Assembly: GCA_025934485.1 (NCBI GenBank) | Contig: JAICXX010000034.1 | Span: 1 to 41,122, forward strand | Reading direction: 5' to 3' | From: Chitinophagaceae bacterium | GTDB lineage: Bacteria; Bacteroidota; Bacteroidia; Chitinophagales; Chitinophagaceae | DNA: 41,122 nt | In this document: positions 1 through 7,864 of the stretch, piece by piece | Layout of the letters: each line of letters starts with the position of its first letter | Position numbering within the stretch: the first letter of the stretch is position 1 | Position numbers and translations under genes: made by a program | The notes under the pieces: model-generated | The model's database searches: none | Told to the model about the DNA's origin: nothing | What the model saw: only the letters and a program-made list of their open reading frames with translations

Positions 1-128
1 AGAACAATGTCGACAAACGCTGGGTCACCGACAATGAAGCCTGGCAGTTCGCGAGAAAGGTCTCCGCGCTGCTCTGGAACCATTTCGAACCCCATAGCGA
101 CTGGAAACCCGCCCCGCGTATCGAGTAG
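1..128 (+). CDS. C-terminal fragment of an unidentified protein
   Basis: An open frame enters from the left edge (codons in phase from base 3) and stops at TAG 126-128, leaving about 41 residues. The fragment is rich in Trp and charged residues (for example WVTDNEAW and LLWNHFEPHSDW) and reads like the folded end of a soluble enzyme, but I do not recognise the family. It is tail-to-tail with the DUF3291 gene, with a 40-base gap. The start and most of the gene lie outside the window. Confidence 0.5.
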   Translation, partial: NNVDKRWVTDNEAWQFARKVSALLWNHFEPHSDWKPAPRIE

Positions 129-168
129 CACACCGGCTCAACCAGCATCACCGCCCTCGCCCCGACCC

Positions 169-633
169 CTATGCCATCCGTCCCAACAAATCCTCCACCG
201 AAAACGTCTTCTTAAAGCTGAAAGCATGGGGCGTCTCTCCATGCATCCGCAAATGCTCCAACCGCTCCCGGGCCTCTGCGACATCCGGCAAATGCCCGGC
301 GGGTACATGCCATAATACATGGTATAGTTCACCCATCTTCTCGAACCACTCCCGCCGCCGCTTCAGAAATTCTGTATGCATGGATTTGTAAACATAGGCA
401 TACAGCTCATCGAAACTGTTCCAAACGGACATGTTCACAATGATCCGGTTGTCATCATAGATCGGGATCGACGTAGCATTATTTGCGTCATCCTTGAGCC
501 GCCAGATAAACCCCGGGCTGCTCTCCGCAAGTGCATTGATCCTGTCCAGGTTACCCGTAAAATCGGCCATTGCGGGACTGTCGAGCGGCGCCAGAATGCG
601 CCCGATATTTAACTGTGCGAGGTGAAAATTCAT
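169..633 (-). CDS. DUF3291 domain-containing protein
   Basis: This 154-residue soluble protein has no signal peptide or membrane segment. The N-terminal MNFHLAQLNIGRILAPLDSP and the central NRIIVNMSVWNSFDELYAYVY stretch are typical of DUF3291, a family of unknown function expected to adopt a dimeric alpha/beta-barrel fold like antibiotic-biosynthesis monooxygenases. It covers the family's usual full length. It is divergent from the HxlR regulator with only 38 bases between the two start codons, so the regulator may control it. That arrangement is common for HxlR genes, whose neighbour is often a small redox or detoxification enzyme, but the link is inferred here. The start ATG at 633 is the natural family start. 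Confidence 0.85.
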   Translation of the reverse strand: MNFHLAQLNIGRILAPLDSPAMADFTGNLDRINALAESSPGFIWRLKDDANNATSIPIYDDNRIIVNMSVWNSFDELYAYVYKSMHTEFLKRRREWFEKMGELYHVLWHVPAGHLPDVAEARERLEHLRMHGETPHAFSFKKTFSVEDLLGRMA

Positions 634-671
634 AGTTTTGATTTATTTTCAAATGTAAACCGCCGTCAACT

Positions 672-1064
672 ATGCAACAAGAGGTTACAAAAAGGTTACC
701 GGTCACCGGTCCCCGCTGCTCCGTGATCGCCACGCTGAAGGTCTTCGCAACTAAATGGAAACCCTGTATACTCTGCTATCTATCGGCAGGCCCCCTGCGC
801 TATAATCAACTTCACCGGATCATCCCCAATATCAGCCGCCGGATGTTGTCGGAACACCTGCGGCAATTGGAAAAAGATGACCTGATCGCCCGAAGATCAT
901 TCGACCGGAAAGACCAACGTGTGGAATATTCGCTTACGGAAAAGGGCCGGTCCCTGATGCCGCTGCTGGAAGAGATCCAGAACTGGGGACTGCAGCACCT
1001 CGACGGCGTCGCCTCCATCCGGCAGATGCTGGCGGAGTCGGATTCCTGGCACCCAATGGCATGA
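672..1064 (+). CDS. HxlR-family winged-helix transcriptional regulator
   Basis: This 130-residue protein has the HxlR layout. A cysteine-containing N-terminus (RCSVIATLKVF) leads into the conserved Lys-Trp segment (TKWKPCILCYL), then the recognition region LRYNQLHRIIPNISRRMLSEHLRQLE and the wing DRKDQRVEYSLTEKGRSL. HxlR proteins bind DNA as dimers and often sense thiol-reactive compounds through the N-terminal cysteine; Cys16 is a candidate here, and a second Cys lies in the TKWKPC motif. It is divergent from DUF3291 (38-base gap) and is followed after 22 bases by the actA-like gene on the same strand, so it could share a transcript with the cytochrome. The first codons carry two AGGTTAC direct repeats and an ACCGGTcACCGGT sequence that could be an operator, but this is speculative. 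Confidence 0.9.
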   Translation: MQQEVTKRLPVTGPRCSVIATLKVFATKWKPCILCYLSAGPLRYNQLHRIIPNISRRMLSEHLRQLEKDDLIARRSFDRKDQRVEYSLTEKGRSLMPLLEEIQNWGLQHLDGVASIRQMLAESDSWHPMA

Positions 1065-1080
1065 TTTTTCCATAATTAGC

Positions 1081-1096
1081 GGCAGTATGTACTGCC
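1081..1096. repeat. Inverted repeat spanning the actA-like start codon
   Basis: GGCAGTA-TG-TACTGCC is a perfect 7-base inverted repeat with a 2-base centre. The ATG of the cytochrome gene (1087-1089) lies inside it. As RNA the 2-base loop is too tight for a full stem, but an outer stem with a 4-base loop is possible. As DNA it is a dyad of the size bound by dimeric regulators such as HxlR or Crp-like proteins. The function is unknown. Confidence 0.4.
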
Positions 1097-2355
1097 ATCT
1101 CCTCCTCCGAAAAAGCCATCGGCTGCTTGTCTTTTTTATCCTTGCTTTATTGCTGACCAGACCCGCCATTGCGCAAACGGAGACCGGCAAAGCCCTCTTC
1201 CAATCCAATTGTGCCCAATGCCACAACCCCATCAAGGTGATCACCGGCCCTGCCCTCAAAGGCGTCACCTCCCGGGTGCCGGATAGAAAGCTGCTGCACG
1301 AGTGGATCCACAATAACAACGAGGTCCTCGCCTCGGGCAACGTCTATTTCAACAATCTGTACAACTCCTACGGCCGCACCCCGATGAATATCTTCCCTAA
1401 TCTCAGCGACGCCGACATCGATGCGATCCTGCAATATGTCGAGACCTATGCCGAGCCGGTGGCCAAGACCAACAACTCTAACTATGCCCCCTCACCGCAG
1501 CTGGAAGACCATACCTTGCTCTATGGCATCATCACTTTCATCCTCTTTCTCTTCGTCGGCGGTCTTTACCTCGTCAACAACAATCTCAAAAAACTGGCGG
1601 ATGAAAAACGCGGGCTACCGCCCGCACCACACATCCCCTGGTACCGGAACAAATATTGGATCGCTCTTATAACCATCGTGCTCTTCTTACTCTTCGGCTG
1701 GTGGCTCACCGAAGCAGGCATCGGGCTCGGGCGCCAGCAGGGCTACCAGCCGCAACAGCCCATCTTTTTCTCTCATCGTGTCCATGCCGGACTCAACCAG
1801 ATCAGCTGCCTGTTTTGTCATGGTGGCGCCTGGGATAGCAAAACGGCCGGAGTACCCTCACCCAATGTCTGCATGAACTGTCATATGGGTATCAACGATT
1901 ATCACGGGGAAAAGCTCACCCGCGCTGACGGCAGCCGTGTAGATCCCACCGAACAGATCCGTACGTTGTACAGCTACACCGGCTGGGATCCGGACAGCAA
2001 CCGTTATACGAAACCCGGCCACCCCATCGAATGGGTCAAAATTCACAACCTTCCCGACCTGGTCTATTTCAATCATTCGCAGCACGTCCACGTAGGCCAT
2101 GTACAATGCCAGACCTGTCATGGCCCCATCCAGGAGATGGACGAGGTCAAACAGTTCGCCAGCCTCAGCATGGGCTGGTGCATCAACTGTCACCGCACCA
2201 CAAAAGTCGACTTCCCCGAAGGACCAAACGGCGTACACGGCAACAAATTCTATAGCATCTACAAACCCTTCTTTCGCTACCTGAAGGAAGGCAGGATAGA
2301 TTCCGTTACCGTCGAGAACATCGGCGGCACCGAATGCCAGAAATGTCATTATTGA
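1087..2355 (+). CDS. actA: ActA-like hexahaem c-type cytochrome (alternative complex III pentahaem subunit fused to a monohaem domain)
   Basis: In alternative complex III, ActA passes electrons from quinol oxidation towards the terminal oxidase. This 422-residue protein has a signal peptide (about 1-29, ending AIAQ), a class I cytochrome c domain with CAQCH at 42-46 and a likely Met100 ligand, then two membrane segments (about 143-163 and 190-207). A C-terminal pentahaem region carries CLFCH 241, CMNCH 262, CQTCH 341, CINCH 365 and CQKCH 417. The fused layout and length match ActA of Bacteroidota. ActB-F normally follow directly; here the next gene is convergent cytochrome oxidase subunit I, so this copy is outside the usual operon. 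It could be the only copy moved away from its operon, or a paralogue. No other Met precedes residue 100, so the 1087 start is secure despite lying in an inverted repeat. Confidence 0.85.
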   Translation: MYCHLLLRKSHRLLVFFILALLLTRPAIAQTETGKALFQSNCAQCHNPIKVITGPALKGVTSRVPDRKLLHEWIHNNNEVLASGNVYFNNLYNSYGRTPMNIFPNLSDADIDAILQYVETYAEPVAKTNNSNYAPSPQLEDHTLLYGIITFILFLFVGGLYLVNNNLKKLADEKRGLPPAPHIPWYRNKYWIALITIVLFLLFGWWLTEAGIGLGRQQGYQPQQPIFFSHRVHAGLNQISCLFCHGGAWDSKTAGVPSPNVCMNCHMGINDYHGEKLTRADGSRVDPTEQIRTLYSYTGWDPDSNRYTKPGHPIEWVKIHNLPDLVYFNHSQHVHVGHVQCQTCHGPIQEMDEVKQFASLSMGWCINCHRTTKVDFPEGPNGVHGNKFYSIYKPFFRYLKEGRIDSVTVENIGGTECQKCHY

Positions 2356-2365
2356 AAAAGTAAGT

Positions 2366-4138
2366 CTACGCCTGTCTCACCGGCGGCGCCGGCTCCTCGA
2401 TCACAGCGGGCGGGAACGGCTCATCCTGCGGAATGAAATCCCGTCCATCTTTTGAATAATCATACGGCCACCGGTATACCATGGGGATCTCCCCCGGCCA
2501 GTTGCCATGTTCCGGCACTATCGGTGTCGTCCACTCCAGGGTATTGGCTTTCCAGGGATTACGATCGAGCACGCGCTCCCCACGGAAAATGGAGACAAAG
2601 AAATTGACCACAAACACTATTTGCGCCGCAAAGGAAAGAAAGGCGACCCCGGAAATAAATTCATTCAACCCCTGGAATTGATTGAAAGAAACCCAGGAGG
2701 TAAAGTCGAAATACCGCCGCGGCATCCCCGCCAGCCCTTCATAATACATTGGCCAAAAGATCAGGTACGCCGCCGGCAACGTGATCCAGAAATGGACATA
2801 GCCCAGGAAGGGATGCATATACCGGCCGAAGAGCTTCGGGAACCAATGATAGATGGCCGCAAACATTCCGAACACCGCCGAAACCCCCATCACGAGGTGA
2901 AAATGTGCGATGACGAAATAGGTGTCATGCAGCTGAATGTCCAATGCACTATTCCCTACATAAATGCCCGTAAGGCCGCCGGAAATGAACGTGCTTACAA
3001 ACCCTATTGCGAAAAGCATCCCCGGTGTAAACCGGATATTCCCCCGCCATAATGTAGTCAGCCAGTTGAACACCTTTATAGCGCTGGGAACCGCGATCAG
3101 CAGCGTCATCAAAACAAACACCGAACCCAGGATGGGATTCAGGCCACTGACAAACATGTGATGAGCCCAGACCGTGAACGACAACGATAAGATGGCAAAC
3201 ATGCTGGCCACCATCGCCGTATAACCAAAGATCGGCTTACGGCTGTTCACGCTCAGGATTTCCGACACCATGCCGAACGCCGGGAAGATCACGATATAGA
3301 CCTCGGGGTGCCCCAGGAACCAAAAGAGATGTTGATACAGGATCGGACTGCCGCCCGTATAGGGTAGGGCCTTCGCCGTCGTGCCCATGAAGATGTCGTT
3401 GAGGAAAAAGCTCGTCCCCACATGCCGGTCGCAGAGCAACAGGACAAAGGCCGAGAGCAGCACGGGAAACGACAACAACCCCATGATCGCGGTGAACAGC
3501 AACCCCCACGTGGAAAGCGGCAGCCGGTTCATGGACATGCCCTTCGTCCGCAGATTGAGTACCGTCGTGATGTAGTTGAGGCCGCCCATGAGCTGCGAGA
3601 TGATAAAAAAACACATACTCGTGATCCAGAGATCGAGACCCATCCCCGAGGACGAGTTAGGATCGTTCAGCGCGCTCAACGGTGCATAAGCCGTCCAGCC
3701 CACCCCCGAAGGGCCGCCGGGCACAAAGAACGAAGCGATCATGACCACGCTCGCGGCAAAGAAGAACCAGTACGACAGCATGTTGAGAAACGGCGACGCC
3801 ATATCCCTCGCCCCGACCTGTAAAGGGATCAGCAGGTTGGCAAATGTGCCACTCAAACCTGCCGTAAGGACAAAGAAGATCATAATGGTCCCGTGCATCG
3901 TCATCAGCTGGTAGTACAGCTCGGGCTGTATCTTGCCGTTTAAAAAAACATGCGGCGCCAGTTCCTTTAAAAGGGGATAGGAACTGTCGGGAAAACCTAG
4001 CTGCACGCGCATCAGTACCGAAAGGAATCCGCCGATAATGGCCCAAAATATTCCGGAGATCAGGAATTGTTTGGCTATGACCTTGTGGTCCGTGCTGAAA
4101 ACGTATCTGGTTAGAAATGATTTGTGTTCGTGTTCCAT
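2366..4138 (-). CDS. coxA: Cytochrome c oxidase subunit I (haem-copper oxidase, A-type)
   Basis: This is the catalytic subunit that reduces O2 to water while pumping protons in the inner membrane. The 590-residue polytopic protein keeps all key residues: low-spin haem ligand His82 (in TMHGT), the CuB and cross-link motif HPEVY at 277-281, CuB histidines HH at 326-327, and haem ligands His412 and His414 in AHFHLVMG. The C-terminal tail is proline-rich and cytoplasmic. Subunits II and III are not adjacent: the gene stands alone, tail-to-tail with the actA-like gene 10 bases away and preceded by a 311-base gap. In Bacteroidota coxA usually follows the act operon with coxB, so this looks like a dispersed or duplicated copy. 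Subunit II must be encoded elsewhere if the enzyme is functional. Confidence 0.95.
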   Translation of the reverse strand: MEHEHKSFLTRYVFSTDHKVIAKQFLISGIFWAIIGGFLSVLMRVQLGFPDSSYPLLKELAPHVFLNGKIQPELYYQLMTMHGTIMIFFVLTAGLSGTFANLLIPLQVGARDMASPFLNMLSYWFFFAASVVMIASFFVPGGPSGVGWTAYAPLSALNDPNSSSGMGLDLWITSMCFFIISQLMGGLNYITTVLNLRTKGMSMNRLPLSTWGLLFTAIMGLLSFPVLLSAFVLLLCDRHVGTSFFLNDIFMGTTAKALPYTGGSPILYQHLFWFLGHPEVYIVIFPAFGMVSEILSVNSRKPIFGYTAMVASMFAILSLSFTVWAHHMFVSGLNPILGSVFVLMTLLIAVPSAIKVFNWLTTLWRGNIRFTPGMLFAIGFVSTFISGGLTGIYVGNSALDIQLHDTYFVIAHFHLVMGVSAVFGMFAAIYHWFPKLFGRYMHPFLGYVHFWITLPAAYLIFWPMYYEGLAGMPRRYFDFTSWVSFNQFQGLNEFISGVAFLSFAAQIVFVVNFFVSIFRGERVLDRNPWKANTLEWTTPIVPEHGNWPGEIPMVYRWPYDYSKDGRDFIPQDEPFPPAVIEEPAPPVRQA

Positions 4139-4449
4139 GTCGATCGCCCAGTAGGTGGCTCAACTTTTATGCCCCGGCAGGAAAGACGATCACCCCGCAA
4201 TCCAACGCAAAATATTCCCCATGGGGTAATTTTTTCCTCACTGTTCCGCTGCGCACCCCCGATCAGCCCCCCATTCGGCCAAAAGATCGGCCATTGCTTA
4301 AAATTTACTAATGATAACCAATTAATTAAGTATTTACCCAGTTTCAGGCCGTACGAATTTCCCTTTATAGGCGTTTAATATGAAGCCTCCCGTCCCCAAA
4401 GGACCCTGGCTCAAAATTAATACATACCCTAAACTGAAAACCACGCGCT
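4139..4449. other. 311-base intergenic region between coxA and a small membrane protein gene
   Basis: Both flanking genes are transcribed away from this gap, so it should hold their promoters. The half nearest 4450 is AT-rich (around 4300-4380). On the minus strand it contains GGAAAAAATTACCCCAT (4237-4221) next to a CCCCATGGGG dyad; nearly the same sequence recurs at 40909-40924. Short open frames cross the gap, but their proline/arginine-rich translations do not look like proteins. I see no RNA gene. Confidence 0.6.
4221..4237 (-). promoter_or_regulatory. GGAAAAAATTACCCCAT motif upstream of coxA
   Basis: This 17-base motif on the minus strand lies about 83 bases upstream of the coxA ATG. 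It matches the element at 40909-40924 except for one extra T. Both sit in gaps and point the same way relative to the following start codon. It overlaps the CCCCATGGGG palindrome. It may be a regulator site or upstream promoter element; chance similarity cannot be excluded. Confidence 0.35.
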
Positions 4450-4860
4450 ATGAAGCACGTAGACTACCTCTATTTCAACATCTATAACTATTTCTACCGG
4501 CTTAGCCATCATAGAAGCGTTATCAACCCCCGGATGCAGGCCATGTATCTCTTCTCTCTTGGCTCGGGCGGCTGGTTGCTGTTACTGGAATCGCTTTATC
4601 TCCATTTGGTGAAACATTCCCGCTTCGTCTCTCCGGCTCAATCCACCGTTTTTGCCGGTTCGATCTATATGCTTACGGCTTTTTTCTTCTATTATATTTT
4701 CATCATGTCCGGCCGCGACATCAAGATCTTTGGCCGTTACGAACAAACATTCAATAAAAATCCCCGCAAAAAGCTGCATTTTATTTTATCCATCGGCGTC
4801 CTGCTATTGCCCTATCTGGTACTGGCCTCCTTCGCCATTGTGTTCCCACGGCATAGCTAA
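4450..4860 (+). CDS. Small integral membrane protein of unknown function
   Basis: This 136-residue protein has an N-terminal soluble stretch rich in Tyr and His (about 1-28), then three hydrophobic segments near residues 30-52, 67-85 and 109-131, separated by basic loops (for example NKNPRKK). It has no cysteine or catalytic motif, and I do not recognise a named family. It converges on the PAS histidine kinase, with only 2 bases between the stop codons, and its promoter must lie in the 4139-4449 gap. The length, clean start ATG and membrane-protein composition support a real gene. Confidence 0.7.
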   Translation: MKHVDYLYFNIYNYFYRLSHHRSVINPRMQAMYLFSLGSGGWLLLLESLYLHLVKHSRFVSPAQSTVFAGSIYMLTAFFFYYIFIMSGRDIKIFGRYEQTFNKNPRKKLHFILSIGVLLLPYLVLASFAIVFPRHS

Positions 4861-4862
4861 GC

Positions 4863-7022
4863 TTAGGCCGCATCCAGGGGAATACGCACCAGCAGGGAAC
4901 AACCCTTTCCGGGAGCAGATCTGAATTCCGAAACCCCGTTGCAGGCCTCCACACGGCTGCGGATGTTGCTGAGGCCGATCCCTTCTACCTTCGAGGTCGT
5001 ATCGAAACCGATACCGTTATCTTCCACCGCCAGCTGTGCATTGCTCGTGTCGCTAACGATGATGATCTTTACCTGTGTGGCCTGTGCATGCTTGTAGATA
5101 TTACTTAACTGTTCCTGCGCTATCCGGAAGAAGGCTTCTTTGACGCGTGCGCATACGCTGTTCTCATTCCAGGTGTCCGTCTCCAGCTTGATGCGCATGG
5201 CATAGGCGTAGTTATCTGCCAGCCCTTTCAGGACCTCCGGCAGATCCTTCTCGGAAAAACGCGGGACGACCATCTTGTGCGATAGCTGCCGGATCTCCCC
5301 CATCGCATCGAGGATATTTTGCCGGCACTGTTCGATGACCGGCTTACAATTGGGAAAATGTTTTAGGCTATACGAAAGTTGCAGATGTGTTGCTGCCAGG
5401 AGCTGGTTGATATTGTCGTGAAGTTCCCGTCCAAGCTCGTTTCGCTCCAATTCCCGCGTCTCGAGGATCACATGGGTGATCTTCTGCTGTTGTTCGACCT
5501 CGGCCTGCAGCCGTTCTTCCTCCAGCCGGCGGCGTTCGGTGATATCACTGCCTACGGCGAAATACCAGCTGCGGTCTGTACGCTGGCCCCGGAAGGGTTG
5601 CGAATGCACATGATGTATCTTCTTCTGCCCGTCTTTTATGTATACGGTCATATCCCCGGAGTAGGATTGATTGTTCCTGATCTTCACATCCCATTCTTTC
5701 ATAAGCTCCATATCCGTCTCGGAGCCGGATAACAATAAAGTAGGGTCCTTTCCGATGATATCCTCTGCGGTATAGCCGGTAAGCCGGGTAAAACCTTCAT
5801 TGACCCATACGACTTGCCGGGTAAATCTATCGAAGATCATCACCGAATTGTTGGTCTCCTTGGCCACCATCGACAAGACCTCGAGTTCTTCCAGGATCTT
5901 CTTCTCCTCCGTAATATCGGTCACGATGCAAAAATAACTCGGGATATTTCCTTTGATGGGTCTTATCGCTTGCCCTTGCACCCGGGTGCAAATTCTTTTT
6001 CCCTGCTTGCTGTAGATTCGAAATTCCTCGGTAAATGGCAGACCGTTCTGCCTGCAATGGGCCGCCCTTTCAACAACGGCAGGGTCCGTTTCGGCGCCAT
6101 GCAGAAAGACCCTGGAAGTACCACCGATCAGCTCTTCCCTCGAATAGCCCGTTAGCCGGACAAACCCTTCGTTTATCCATAACATCTCCCCGCCCGGGTC
6201 CAGGATACATACGGCGTTGACCGTCTCCCGCGCAAGGAGGGCAAGTACTTCCATTTCGCTCTGCAGGCTTTTCTTTTCGGTAATATCCCTGAACGAAACG
6301 CTGATCTGCCGTATGCTCCCGTCCACATCCTTCACGGGAAGATAATTGACGAAGATCCAGTTGCCGTCCGGATATTGTACCTCATATTCCACATGACCGC
6401 CCGCCAGCGCGGTTTCCAGATGCTCACGCGCCGGCCCCCGCCGGTATTCCGGAAGAAGTTCGAGAAAATTCATACCCGTTAGCGGCTCTGAATCTATCCG
6501 CTCAAAAAGCGTGGTTGCCCACCTGTTGAAGGTTAAAATGCTGAGATCGCCGTCGAGCAGCAGCACCGCCTCCTGGATATTATTCAGCACAGCGGAATTG
6601 CGCTGCAGCTTCAGTTCATCATTCTTCTTTTCGGTGATGTCCCGCAGACTGCCGCAGATCCCCGTCAATACCCCAGTCTCCGCGTAGAATGGATACAGGC
6701 AGACACCCAACCATTTGTCCATCGAAAGCTGATATTTCCATTCGAACTCCACGCGCCCTCCGCCGAGCACCTTGTCCAAATACCCGGTAAATGCCCCTTG
6801 CTGACCAGCCGTCAACAGTTCGTTGATATGGAAACTTTCATCGATGGATTTGTTGGACACCTGCCGGTAAAGATCATCGCAGGCTTTATTATACCAAACT
6901 AATTTCGCGGAGGTATCCAAAAGAAAAAAAGGCTCGTCCAATGTGTTGAGGAGGCTCAGAAATAAGCTGCTGTCAGGTCTTTGCATCAGATCAGTTAAAG
7001 GGTGGCTCACAGGACAGGGCAT
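4863..7022 (-). CDS. Multi-PAS sensor histidine kinase (HisKA_3/NarL-partner type)
   Basis: This 719-residue kinase has no transmembrane segment. It carries four PAS domains, about residues 20-132, 143-252, 260-375 and 384-498; the last two share a near-identical NEGF.RLTGY motif, suggesting internal duplication. A coiled linker leads to a HisKA_3 dimerisation domain with phospho-acceptor His535 (RELHDNINQ), and a HATPase domain with the N-box around Asn641, DNGIGFD at 668-674 and GIGLSNI at 681-687. HisKA_3 kinases normally phosphorylate NarL/LuxR-type response regulators; none is adjacent, so this is an orphan kinase. PAS cofactors or ligands cannot be predicted. ATG 7022 opens the frame; Met13 (6986) is an alternative start that still keeps PAS1. 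Confidence 0.92.
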   Translation of the reverse strand: MPCPVSHPLTDLMQRPDSSLFLSLLNTLDEPFFLLDTSAKLVWYNKACDDLYRQVSNKSIDESFHINELLTAGQQGAFTGYLDKVLGGGRVEFEWKYQLSMDKWLGVCLYPFYAETGVLTGICGSLRDITEKKNDELKLQRNSAVLNNIQEAVLLLDGDLSILTFNRWATTLFERIDSEPLTGMNFLELLPEYRRGPAREHLETALAGGHVEYEVQYPDGNWIFVNYLPVKDVDGSIRQISVSFRDITEKKSLQSEMEVLALLARETVNAVCILDPGGEMLWINEGFVRLTGYSREELIGGTSRVFLHGAETDPAVVERAAHCRQNGLPFTEEFRIYSKQGKRICTRVQGQAIRPIKGNIPSYFCIVTDITEEKKILEELEVLSMVAKETNNSVMIFDRFTRQVVWVNEGFTRLTGYTAEDIIGKDPTLLLSGSETDMELMKEWDVKIRNNQSYSGDMTVYIKDGQKKIHHVHSQPFRGQRTDRSWYFAVGSDITERRRLEEERLQAEVEQQQKITHVILETRELERNELGRELHDNINQLLAATHLQLSYSLKHFPNCKPVIEQCRQNILDAMGEIRQLSHKMVVPRFSEKDLPEVLKGLADNYAYAMRIKLETDTWNENSVCARVKEAFFRIAQEQLSNIYKHAQATQVKIIIVSDTSNAQLAVEDNGIGFDTTSKVEGIGLSNIRSRVEACNGVSEFRSAPGKGCSLLVRIPLDAA

Positions 7023-7137
7023 GTCTAATATACATTTAATATCTAATGGAAAGTAATATTAATATTTATTTAAAAAGAGCCCTGTTTCGGACCTTCCCGG
7101 GGGCTTGAATTATAGAAAATACCTAATTTTCCGGCTG

Positions 7138-7857
7138 GTGAAACGGTTTTTATCTATATTATTGATCTTGTTGGTGGCCATCTGTCACCAGGCTTCCGCG
7201 CAGGTGGAGATCAAAGGGACGGTATACGATCAATCGCAGCTCTTTGCCATGCCCGGCGTTAGTGTCATGAGCTCATCGGGTGCCGGCACTTCCACCGATA
7301 CCGCTGGCCATTATCGCATCGTCCTGCCATCCAACGACTCCATTTATTTCTCCTATCTCGGCCGGCATACCGCCAAGATCCCTGTAAAACGTATTGCCCG
7401 CGGCTATCCCCTGGACATGAGCCTCGCAGTGAGGGTCGATAGCCTTCCGCTGGTCGTGGTGCGCCCCAAAGCCTATCGCTACGATTCCGCCGAGAACCGC
7501 GACGAATACCGAAAGGTCTTCGACTACGCCCCCGATTACGTTGTAGGTGGCGAGAACGGCGGGATAGGCTTTAACCTGGATATGCTCTTCAATGCCCGGA
7601 AGAACCGCGAGATGCTCGCCCTGCAACGCCGCCTCATCGAAGAAGAACAGGATAAATACGTCGACCATCGCTTTAACCGGGTCCTCGTACACAAGATCAC
7701 CGGACTCCAACGCCCCGCCCTCGACACCTTCATGCGGCTTTACCGGCCCAGCTACCAGTTCATCAGGAATTGCGAGAACGACTACGATTTCTATAAGTAC
7801 ATCAAAGATTGCAGCGTCTATTTCCTGCAGCTATGGCGGCAGGATCACCCGGAATAG
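7138..7857 (+). CDS. Secreted protein with carboxypeptidase-regulatory-like domain
   Basis: From GTG 7138 the protein is 239 residues with a good signal peptide (MKRFLSILLILLVAICHQASAQ). Residues about 23-100 form a CarboxypepD-regulatory-like beta-sandwich (KGTVYDQ, MPGVSVM, GTSTDTAGHYRI, SYLGRH), the module at the N-terminus of many Bacteroidota outer-membrane proteins. The rest is charged and helical, with Tyr-rich ends (CENDYDFYKYIKDC) and no known domain. No barrel or plug follows, so this is not a TonB-dependent receptor. The frame can be extended to TTG 7105, but that adds a basic stretch before the signal peptide. The antiporter starts 7 bases after the stop, so the two are probably co-transcribed. 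The role is unknown; it may be periplasmic. Confidence 0.75.
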   Translation: MKRFLSILLILLVAICHQASAQVEIKGTVYDQSQLFAMPGVSVMSSSGAGTSTDTAGHYRIVLPSNDSIYFSYLGRHTAKIPVKRIARGYPLDMSLAVRVDSLPLVVVRPKAYRYDSAENRDEYRKVFDYAPDYVVGGENGGIGFNLDMLFNARKNREMLALQRRLIEEEQDKYVDHRFNRVLVHKITGLQRPALDTFMRLYRPSYQFIRNCENDYDFYKYIKDCSVYFLQLWRQDHPE

Positions 7858-7864
7858 GTAAATT

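Noticed and set aside
4217..4237. CCCCATGGGG followed by a T run as a plus-strand terminator
   Set aside because: No plus-strand gene ends before it, since actA and coxA converge near 2360; a regulatory role is more likely.
4117..4378. Short frames in the coxA upstream gap
   Set aside because: Proline/arginine-rich translations, no start context, and they overlap the coxA start; better explained as promoter DNA.
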